5,360 nt of DNA from Desulfobacteraceae bacterium (GTDB lineage: Bacteria > Desulfobacterota > Desulfobacteria > Desulfobacterales > SG8-13), in NCBI GenBank assembly GCA_029287875.1, contig JARFQH010000336.1, positions 1 through 5,360 on the forward strand, written 5' to 3'. How positions within the stretch are numbered: the first letter of the stretch is position 1; each line of letters opens with the position of its first letter. The translations under genes and the position numbers were made by a program. The notes below the pieces were generated by a model. It had not been told where the DNA came from. It saw nothing but the letters and a program-made list of their open reading frames with translations, and did no database searches. Shown here piece by piece: positions 1 to 5,360 of the stretch.

Positions 1-30
1 AACAAAGCAGGTGCGGTGCCCTGTGAACGC

Positions 31-843
31 TTACCCCCCACGAGGCTTTTCCGTCAGCAATTCCAGCATTTGTTCGTGAACGTAGCCATTGGTCGCCAGT
101 ATCTCTAAACTCTCGGGTGTGTAGGGGCGGTTTGAAAAATCGGTTATCTCCGCCCCGGCCTCCCGTGCAATCAGCATTCCGGCTGCTGTATCCCAGGATT
201 TCAGGTGCTCCTCCCAAAAGCCTTCGAAACGGCCACAGGCCACATGGCACAGATCCAGTGCGGCAGAACCGAACCGTCGAATCCCTTGCGCCGTTTCCAG
301 ACACTTAGTAAACCGAGACACGATCGGTGCGAGGTCCTGCCGCACATCATACGGGAAACCGGTCACCAAGAGACTGTCTGTGAGCGAGTGTATCTCCGAG
401 ACTCGAATGGGGCGCTCATTGCAAACGGCTCCACCTCCGGCCGTTGCCGTGAAGAGTTCGCCGGTCACGGGGTTGAGCACGATGCCGACGACGACGACGC
501 CCTCGACTGCGAAAGCGATCGAAACGGCATACATGCCGATCCGGTGCGCGTAGTTGGTTGTCCCGTCCAGCGGGTCTATGATCCAGGTGCAGGCACTATC
601 GACGGTGTCACGGCCGCTTTCCTCGGCCAGAATACCGTGGTCGGGAAACCGGGAGCGGATCACCTGGAGAATGCGTTCTTCCGAGGCGGTGTCGGCCTCG
701 GTGACCAGATCGATGGCGCCTTTCTTACGCACCCGGGAAATGTTGCCGAACTTGGCCTGCAAAATTTCGGCTGCCTGGTAAGCGGCTGCAATACCGACCC
801 TCTTGACGTCTTCTAAATCGATCTGTTGAATAGGATCCATCAT
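31..843 (-). CDS. suhB: Inositol monophosphatase family protein (SuhB-like)
   Basis: A 270-residue Mg2+-dependent phosphatase of the inositol monophosphatase superfamily, probably cytosolic. Seen: the metal-site signature WIIDPLDGTTNY at residues 87-98 (D90, D93), GILAEES at 70-76 supplying the acidic pair E74/E75, DLVTEAD at 45-51, and the second family signature WDTAAG at 217-222 (D218). GSAALDL at 192-198 matches what I recall of E. coli SuhB. Length is normal for the family (about 260-275). The start at 843 shares one base with the hflX stop (TGATG) and has AAGGAG seven bases upstream; a second Met codon follows directly. Substrate cannot be read from sequence: bacterial members act on inositol-1-phosphate, fructose-1,6-bisphosphate or NADP, and E. 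coli SuhB also joins the rRNA antitermination complex. The symbol is therefore by family; the fold and catalytic class are secure. Confidence 0.93.
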   Translation of the reverse strand: MMDPIQQIDLEDVKRVGIAAAYQAAEILQAKFGNISRVRKKGAIDLVTEADTASEERILQVIRSRFPDHGILAEESGRDTVDSACTWIIDPLDGTTNYAHRIGMYAVSIAFAVEGVVVVGIVLNPVTGELFTATAGGGAVCNERPIRVSEIHSLTDSLLVTGFPYDVRQDLAPIVSRFTKCLETAQGIRRFGSAALDLCHVACGRFEGFWEEHLKSWDTAAGMLIAREAGAEITDFSNRPYTPESLEILATNGYVHEQMLELLTEKPRGG

Positions 844-2516
844 CAGGTATCTCCTTCCGGCTTGCGGCCACCGGCAATGCTGCGGTTTTCCAGGGCCGGT
901 AAAAAGTGTTTCTGCATCCGCTCGATCAGAGGCATGAGGGTGCCGGCCGTGTCGGCTGAAACCGGAATGCCGTCGAGCCGCGCGCTTAGCGTGCGGACCA
1001 GCTCCGGATCGACCAGGTCCTGCTTGTTCAGAACCCGTATGACGGCCAGCTTTTCGAGTCTCAGGTCGTTCAGAATGTCTTCCACCGAGTGGATCTGCTC
1101 CAGGTATCGGGGGTTGCTGATGTCGATGACATGCAGAAGCAAGTCGGCGTTTTCCAGTTCCTCCAAGGTCGCCCGGAAGGCGACCACCAGATCCTGCGGC
1201 AAGTCTTTGATGAAGCCGACCGTGTCGGTGATGATTACCTCGATGTCACGCGGGAACCGCAGACGCCGGCTCGAGGGGTCAAGGGTGGCGAAGAGTTTGT
1301 TTTCGACCAACTCGCGGCTCTTGGTCAATGTGTTCAGCAGGGTGGATTTGCCGGCATTGGTGTAACCTACTATGGAAATGATCGGCAGCCGCTTTTTGCT
1401 TCGCCGGGCGCGTTGCTGCTTACGCTGGCGGCGGACGAGAACGAGGGCTTTTTCCAACTGCGCGATCCGGTCACGCACCCGTCGGCGATTAATTTCCAGT
1501 TTGGTTTCACCGGGTCCGCGGCCTCCGATTCCTCCGGTCAGGCGCGACATGGCCGTGTTTTTGACGATCAGACGAGGCAACAGGTACTTAAGCTGCGCCA
1601 GTTCTACCTGAAGCTTGCCCTCTCGCGAGTGGGCCCGCTGGGCGAAGATGTCCAGGATCAACATCGTGCGATCGATGACCTTGATGTCCACCTGGTCGGT
1701 AATCGCGCGGATTTGAGACGGGTTCAAATCCTGGTCGAAGACGATCATGGTCGCACCGCGGTTGAGTGCCGTCAGGGTCAGCTCTTCCACCTTTCCGCGG
1801 CCCATCAGGAATCGCGCGTCGACCTGCTTGCGGTGCTGGAGAATGGCATCGACCGCTTCTATGTCGCTGGAAGCCGCCAGCTCTTTGAGCTCGGCCAGAG
1901 AGTCGCGTGCCATCCGGCCCGGGGCGCTGGTGACGCTGACCAGCAAGGCACGCTCTTTCCCACGTGCGGCGCGATGAAGCGAGCGCATCTGGGCGAGTTC
2001 GTCCTCGAGAGCCCTGATCAGATCGAGGCAATTGATATTCAGCGCGTTGGCCGCAAGAGGTGGCAGCAGCTGCCAGGGGGTCTCGGCCGGTGCGCCGGGA
2101 AGAATGTGGGTCAGATAGACTCGGGGGAGTTCGGTTTCGCCGACTGCCGTGACGACACCCATCAAATCAAGTCTGAGCAGGGCCAGATCCGTCAGATCGT
2201 CCTTGGTCGGCGGCTCATCGTCTAGGTGGGTGTGCAAACACCGCAGGCCCCGCAGGCGGCCCGGCGCGGCACGGTACTCACTGAGATCCGGGATGACGAT
2301 TTTTTGATGATCGCCGACGATAACGCTGACGATCCTGCCGCTGCGGTCAATCAGAAGGCCGACCTGACGTCGACCTTCGTAAGACAGGCTGGAGATTTCG
2401 CGGGCCAGCTCGAAGGTGATGACCTGATCGGGAGGGACCCGGCGTCGATAGAGCATTTCGAGCCGGCGCGTCTGGCTCGACTTGAGGCCGCCGATGTTTC
2501 CATGGAGACGCTTCAT
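843..2516 (-). CDS. hflX: GTPase HflX, long form with extra N-terminal domain
   Basis: A 557-residue GTPase that in characterised bacteria binds the 50S subunit and splits stalled or hibernating 70S ribosomes. Seen: HflX N-terminal domain at about 188-276, family signature GGRGPGETKLE at 331-341, a basic helical stretch at 345-376 rich in R and K, then the G domain: G1 GYTNAGKST 384-392, G2 T411 in FATLDP, G3 DTVGF 431-435, G4 NKQD 497-500, G5-like VSAD 519-522. E. coli HflX is about 426 residues; the surplus is residues 1-187, which contain a separate compact region (about 1-140) with E47, an HTH triplet at 95-97, T104 and D107, resembling a JAMM/RadC-like fold. The start follows the dnaB stop by 15 bases; the only SD-like string, AAGG, overlaps that stop and is 13 bases from the ATG, so expression may depend on dnaB translation. 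Identity is secure; the role of the N-terminal region is unknown to me. Confidence 0.96.
   Translation of the reverse strand: MKRLHGNIGGLKSSQTRRLEMLYRRRVPPDQVITFELAREISSLSYEGRRQVGLLIDRSGRIVSVIVGDHQKIVIPDLSEYRAAPGRLRGLRCLHTHLDDEPPTKDDLTDLALLRLDLMGVVTAVGETELPRVYLTHILPGAPAETPWQLLPPLAANALNINCLDLIRALEDELAQMRSLHRAARGKERALLVSVTSAPGRMARDSLAELKELAASSDIEAVDAILQHRKQVDARFLMGRGKVEELTLTALNRGATMIVFDQDLNPSQIRAITDQVDIKVIDRTMLILDIFAQRAHSREGKLQVELAQLKYLLPRLIVKNTAMSRLTGGIGGRGPGETKLEINRRRVRDRIAQLEKALVLVRRQRKQQRARRSKKRLPIISIVGYTNAGKSTLLNTLTKSRELVENKLFATLDPSSRRLRFPRDIEVIITDTVGFIKDLPQDLVVAFRATLEELENADLLLHVIDISNPRYLEQIHSVEDILNDLRLEKLAVIRVLNKQDLVDPELVRTLSARLDGIPVSADTAGTLMPLIERMQKHFLPALENRSIAGGRKPEGDT
851..856 (-). promoter_or_regulatory. 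Shine-Dalgarno of the suhB-like gene, inside hflX
   Basis: AAGGAG on the minus strand lies seven bases before the ATG at 843 and within the last codons of hflX. Together with the one-base stop/start overlap (TGATG) it fixes the start and indicates translational coupling of the phosphatase to HflX. Confidence 0.8.
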
Positions 2517-2531
2517 GGCTATGCTGTCGCC

Positions 2532-3917
2532 TTATCCGGGAAACGGAACAATGTTGTCCTGGCTGGCCGGATTTTCAAAACGGGTGTATGTATTCAGGAA
2601 TACCAGAGGAACCATACCGATCGGACCGTTACGCTGTTTCGAAATTATGATTTCCGCTTTGCCCTTGTTCGGATTGTTCTCGTCCTTGTTGTAGACCTCA
2701 TCACGGTAGATAAAGGTGACGACATCGGCGTCCTGTTCCAAGGCGCCGGATTCGCGCAAATCGGAGAGTTGCGGCCGTTTATCGCTGCGCTGTTCGAGCA
2801 TCCGGTTGAGCTGGGAGAGGGCGACGACCGGTAGGTTGAGTTCTTTGGCCAAGGCCTTCAAGGCTCTGGATATTTCGGAGATCTCCAACTCCCGTCGTTC
2901 AGCCGAACGCCGCCCCTGCATCAGCTGTATATAATCGATAATGATCAGGCCGACATTTTTATCCAGCTTAAGCCGGCGTGCCTTGGCACGGATCTCCATG
3001 GCCGTCAGCACGGGCGAATCGTCGATGAAGATCGGTGCATTGGACAGGCTGCTGGCCGCTTCGGTAATCCGCAGCCAATCCTCCTGGCTGATGAAGCCGC
3101 TTCGCAGGCGCGTCGAATCGAGCCGGGCCTCGCTGCTGAGCATCCGCATCGACAACTGTTCCTTGGACATTTCCAGCGAGAAAATGGCCACCGGCACACC
3201 GGCCTCCATCGCGGCATTGCGGGCGATGTTCAGCGCAAAGGCCGTTTTTCCCATCCCGGGCCGGGCGGCGAGAATGATCAGATCGGAGTTCTGCAAGCCG
3301 GAAGTTTTGTGATCCAGAAGAGTGTATCCGGTGGTGACCCCCGTAATCAGTGATTTGTTTCCCTGGCGTTCCTCCAGCGAGTCGATGTTGTCTTCGATCA
3401 TCTTGCTGAGCGGGTGAAAGGACTGGTGGGCCTTATTTTCCGATATTTCGAAGACCGACGCCTCGGCAAAGTCGATCACCTCCTCAACATCACCGCGATC
3501 TTCGTAGCAGCGACGGGCGATGTCGCCGGCCTTCTGTATAAGCCGTCGCAGGCTGGCTTTGTCGTGTACGATTTTGGCGTAGTGCTGGGCGTTGACGGCA
3601 AGGGGCACTGTATCGACCAGATGGGACAGGTAGGCGGGGCCGCCGACTTGATCGAGTTGGCCGAGTTGTTTGAGATGGTTGGACAGGGTAACCAGGTCGA
3701 TCGGTTCGTTGCGGCCGAAAAGCTCGGTTATAGCGGCAAAAATTTTTTGATGGACGGTTTTGTAAAAATCGTCGGCTGACAAGATTTCGAGAACATCCAA
3801 CAGGGTGTGATTGTCAACAAGTATAGCACTGATGAGCGACTCCTCGGCCTCTATGTTTTGTGGCGGCAGGTGGACCAGGGAAGGGTCGTTTTCTTTGAAT
3901 TGGGATCTTTCTGGCAT
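2532..3917 (-). CDS. dnaB: Replicative DNA helicase DnaB
   Basis: Hexameric 5'-3' helicase of the replication fork, 461 residues from the chosen ATG, the usual DnaB length. Residue numbers are from that start. Seen: N-terminal domain opening LPPQNIEAEESL at 17-28, linker helix, then the RecA-like domain: Walker A ARPGMGKTAF 218-227 (K224), SLEM 247-250 with the conserved Glu E249, Walker B LIIIDYIQLM 324-333, SQLNR 368-372, RPQLSDLRESGALEQDAD 381-398, and KQRNGPIG 427-434 carrying the Lys/Arg residues expected at the subunit interface. No intein interrupts Walker A. The ATG at 3917 has GGAGG 11 bases upstream. The frame stays open to another ATG at 4109, which would add 64 Pro/Ser/Arg-rich residues and overlap rplI by 44 bases, but lacks a well-spaced SD; I prefer 3917. 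hflX begins 15 bases after the TAA. Confidence 0.95.
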   Translation of the reverse strand: MPERSQFKENDPSLVHLPPQNIEAEESLISAILVDNHTLLDVLEILSADDFYKTVHQKIFAAITELFGRNEPIDLVTLSNHLKQLGQLDQVGGPAYLSHLVDTVPLAVNAQHYAKIVHDKASLRRLIQKAGDIARRCYEDRGDVEEVIDFAEASVFEISENKAHQSFHPLSKMIEDNIDSLEERQGNKSLITGVTTGYTLLDHKTSGLQNSDLIILAARPGMGKTAFALNIARNAAMEAGVPVAIFSLEMSKEQLSMRMLSSEARLDSTRLRSGFISQEDWLRITEAASSLSNAPIFIDDSPVLTAMEIRAKARRLKLDKNVGLIIIDYIQLMQGRRSAERRELEISEISRALKALAKELNLPVVALSQLNRMLEQRSDKRPQLSDLRESGALEQDADVVTFIYRDEVYNKDENNPNKGKAEIIISKQRNGPIGMVPLVFLNTYTRFENPASQDNIVPFPG

Positions 3918-3928
3918 GGGGCTGACCA

Positions 3929-3933
3929 CCTCC
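3929..3933 (-). promoter_or_regulatory. Shine-Dalgarno supporting the short dnaB start
   Basis: GGAGG on the minus strand lies 11 bases before the ATG at 3917. The spacing is slightly long, but this is the best ribosome binding site near any candidate dnaB start. An in-frame GTG (3929-3927) overlaps it and so is unlikely to be the start. Confidence 0.6.
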
Positions 3934-4065
3934 GATCGACGGTCGTGACGCGGTGTGGAAGAAGGGTTGTTGCCCTGCGGATAAACGGGTACCCACCGGG
4001 GGAGCGCATCGGGAGGTGCAGTCCCGGTTGCCGAGACACTGGCTTGGACGTATGCGGACTCGATG

Positions 4066-4512
4066 TCAGGATTCCGGTACGATTTCGACCGTGATCTCGG
4101 GTTCGACATCCTTGTAAACCCGGATCGGAATCATGTGTGTGCCGATCTGCTTGATCGGATCGGTCAGAAGAACCATCCGTTTCTCGACCGTGATGTTCTG
4201 CTTGTCGAGCGCTTCTATGATGTCGCGCACGGCGATCGAACCGTAGAGCCGGTCCTCTTCACTGACCTTGGCCGGGATAGTCACCGTGACGCCTTGAAGC
4301 TTTTCAGCCATCTCCTCGGCTATATTCTTTTCTTTGGCTATTTGAAGTTCGAATTTTGCTTTCACCTGCTCGAGTTGCTTGCGGTTCTGTGGTGTCGCTA
4401 TCAGCGCTTTTTTTTGCGGGATCAAGTAGTTCCGGGCATAGCCCTTGGCCACAGTGACTTCAGAGCCGATGATGCCGAGCGAATCGATAGTTTCTGTCAA
4501 CAAGACCTTCAT
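4066..4512 (-). CDS. rplI: 50S ribosomal protein L9
   Basis: A 148-residue L9, full length for the family. It binds 23S rRNA near the base of the L1 stalk and extends a long helix from the ribosome surface. Seen: N-terminal rRNA-binding domain MKVLLTETIDSLGIIGSEV at 1-19 followed by VAKGYARNYLIP at 21-32, matching the L9 signature (G13, G16, V21, G24, N28, L30) except that K34 stands where the pattern has Gly. A charged central helix spans about 41-74. The C-terminal domain carries EDRLYGSI at 86-93 and DPIKQIGTHMIPIRVY at 118-133. The start is well fixed by GGAGG five bases upstream. It sits between the DUF2232 gene and dnaB; rplI next to the replicative helicase gene is a widely conserved arrangement, as in Bacillus rplI-dnaC. 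Confidence 0.98.
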   Translation of the reverse strand: MKVLLTETIDSLGIIGSEVTVAKGYARNYLIPQKKALIATPQNRKQLEQVKAKFELQIAKEKNIAEEMAEKLQGVTVTIPAKVSEEDRLYGSIAVRDIIEALDKQNITVEKRMVLLTDPIKQIGTHMIPIRVYKDVEPEITVEIVPES

Positions 4513-4517
4513 TTAAA

Positions 4518-4522
4518 CCTCC
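4518..4522 (-). promoter_or_regulatory. rplI: Shine-Dalgarno of rplI
   Basis: GGAGG on the minus strand, five bases before the ATG at 4512. It agrees with the canonical L9 N-terminus beginning MKV. Confidence 0.8.
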
Positions 4523-4532
4523 AGAAGTGAAT

Positions 4533-4560
4533 AACGTGCCGTCTGCCTGTTGGCGGCGTT
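4533..4560 (-). other. Inverted repeat in the rplI 5' leader
   Basis: On the minus strand AACGCCG (4560-4554) can pair with CGGCACGTT (4541-4533) as a 7-bp stem with a two-base bulge and a 12-base loop. It ends 10 bases before the rplI SD. No U-run follows, so it is not a standard intrinsic terminator. It could be a leader structure or processing site, or chance. Confidence 0.3.
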
Positions 4561-4573
4561 CCGGACACACAGT

Positions 4574-4602
4574 GCTCGAGACGAGCGGGAGTCAATTTTT
4601 TT
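4574..4602 (-). other. A7 slippery run, stop codon and small hairpin at the end of the DUF2232 gene
   Basis: On the minus strand the gene ends GAA AAA AAT TGA, giving the heptamer A AAA AAT (4601-4595) directly before the stop. Eight bases after the heptamer a 5-bp GC-rich stem, GCTCG/CGAGC with loop TCT, occupies 4586-4574. This is the geometry of a -1 frameshift site, although the stem is short and A AAA AAT is a weaker slip sequence than A AAA AAG in E. coli. The hairpin has no U-tract after it, so it is not a convincing terminator. Confidence 0.35.
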
Positions 4603-5360
4603 CGACCCCCAGTTTCCTGAAATTCAACCACATATCGAAAAAACCCAGGCCCACAACGATCAGCAGAACGATTTGCTGCAGGGCTATGAGGCTGTACAAT
4701 ACGATCCGCAACAGACGCGGAAAGTGTTTTTTTTCGAAGTAAAACGAAATGATGGCGATCCCCTGAAAAAAATAAATCGTCATCAATATCAGCAAACCGT
4801 TGATGCCGAACAGCTTGACGGTGTGCTCGGGAATTATCAGCATGAGACCGCATCCGATTACGCTCCAAACCAACGGTTCGGGTGCTTTCCATAAGTTGAG
4901 TCGTCCGAAGTCCGGGTAGAACAGACGGTACCCTCTCAACAACGGCCGGGCCAGCAGCAGACTGGTCCAAGAAAGAAAGAGGGCCGCCGATACCGATAAG
5001 GCCGGAACGATGCGAACCAGAACGTACTGTATACCGTCGAGTGCCTCCTCGATGGGGCGAATGGTGTCTGCCGGAACCCCCATGCTCACGTAAAGCCGAA
5101 GCGATGCTTCGAGGTTTCTGCGCACGTAGTCTGAAACCAGTTGGCCGAGGCCCGCGGCGGTCGTCGTGCTGTACACGAAGACAATGAACAAACCGACCGC
5201 AAGCGTCACGGCACTGGTCAGCGCCACCGTTTTTTCGACCGACAGCCTCAGGACGAACAGCTCGTAGAGGACGAAACCGCAGAAAACCAGCTCAAAAAAA
5301 TAGAGCAGGTCGATCGAAATACCGCCGAGCAATGGAGCCAATGCCAAAAGCGCGATCGCC
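4592..5360 (-). CDS. DUF2232/YybS-type multi-pass membrane protein (5' partial)
   Basis: An integral inner-membrane protein of unknown function, with at least 255 residues visible. The frame runs off the right edge of the window: the codons before the TTG at 5347 still read hydrophobic residues (A-I-A-L), so the true start lies outside. Numbering from that TTG, hydrophobic segments lie at about 1-12 (incomplete), 14-33, 40-60, 106-133, 158-173, 178-202 and 212-236, with a soluble stretch at about 70-105. Family-like features are LWKAPEPLVW at 152-161, FFQGIAIISFYFEK at 193-206 and GFFDMWLNFRK at 235-245 close to the C-terminus. In Bacillus a relative (yybS) lies near gdpP, rplI and dnaC, and in proteobacteria such genes often sit between rpsR and rplI, so position and sequence agree. 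The molecular role is not known to me. The gene ends in an A7 run directly before its TGA, 79 bases ahead of rplI. Confidence 0.82.
   Translation of the reverse strand, partial: AIALLALAPLLGGISIDLLYFFELVFCGFVLYELFVLRLSVEKTVALTSAVTLAVGLFIVFVYSTTTAAGLGQLVSDYVRRNLEASLRLYVSMGVPADTIRPIEEALDGIQYVLVRIVPALSVSAALFLSWTSLLLARPLLRGYRLFYPDFGRLNLWKAPEPLVWSVIGCGLMLIIPEHTVKLFGINGLLILMTIYFFQGIAIISFYFEKKHFPRLLRIVLYSLIALQQIVLLIVVGLGFFDMWLNFRKLGVEKN

Noticed and set aside
1..30. Terminator or next gene after the phosphatase
   Set aside because: No stem-loop with a U-run and no start codon with SD is visible in these 30 bases, so the operon end cannot be judged.
205..816. Plus-strand open frame of 203 codons opposite the phosphatase gene
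   Set aside because: It is the shadow of a gene with complete catalytic signatures and shows no family-like motifs.
1089..2225. Plus-strand open frame of 378 codons opposite hflX
   Set aside because: The opposite strand encodes an unmistakable HflX with all GTPase motifs. The antisense translation has no recognisable domain and is a by-product of GC-rich codon use.
2532..2560. DnaB C-terminus DNIVPFPG as an SSB-like protein-interaction tail
   Set aside because: SSB tails need an acidic stretch and a terminal Pro-Phe; here Pro-Gly follows and only one acidic residue is present.
2226..2834. Plus-strand open frame spanning the dnaB-hflX junction
   Set aside because: It overlaps the conserved ends of two real genes and has no recognisable content.
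3738..3748. A5T6 tract inside dnaB as a promoter element or frameshift site
   Set aside because: It encodes conserved-looking N-domain residues (HQKIF), has no matching -35/-10 arrangement, and its codon phase does not form an X XXY YYZ heptamer.
4574..4586. Hairpin after the DUF2232 stop as an intrinsic terminator
   Set aside because: The stem is only 5 bp and no U-tract follows on the transcript. Termination here would also separate rplI from its operon.
5345..5347. TTG as the start of the DUF2232 gene
   Set aside because: The frame remains open and hydrophobic to the window edge, and the visible protein lacks the usual first membrane segments. The gene is truncated by the window.

Overview
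The window is a compact, entirely minus-strand gene cluster, so transcription runs from the right edge to the left edge. In transcription order it holds a membrane protein of the DUF2232/YybS type (5' end cut off by the window), ribosomal protein L9 (rplI), replicative helicase DnaB, the ribosome-associated GTPase HflX in a long form, and an inositol monophosphatase/SuhB-family phosphatase. Base composition looks moderately GC-rich by eye. The protein style (long HflX with an extra N-terminal domain; DUF2232 directly before rplI and dnaB) suggests a Desulfobacterota ('deltaproteobacterial') chromosome. That is inference from recalled family patterns, not from a search.

Layout: 5360-4592 DUF2232 protein; 4591-4513 a 79-base gap with two small inverted repeats and the rplI ribosome binding site; 4512-4066 rplI; 4065-3918 a 148-base gap that stays open in the dnaB frame and ends in a good Shine-Dalgarno; 3917-2532 dnaB; 15 bases; 2516-843 hflX; a one-base overlap; 843-31 suhB-like; 30-1 featureless. 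I see no tRNA or rRNA gene, mobile element, CRISPR array or convincing intrinsic terminator. The cluster looks like a piece of a longer operon, probably with rpsF and rpsR beyond the right edge, but those genes are not visible here.

The genes group translation (L9, HflX) with replication (DnaB), plus a phosphatase translationally coupled to HflX. This is mainly core housekeeping DNA and I do not see a new defence or mobile system. Three points deserve a second look. The first 140 residues of HflX carry a JAMM/RadC-like pattern of metal-ligand-type residues. The last codons of the DUF2232 gene form a slippery A-run followed by a stop and a small hairpin, and the -1 frame runs exactly to the rplI start. 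The DnaB start is ambiguous, with a possible 64-residue extension reaching into rplI.
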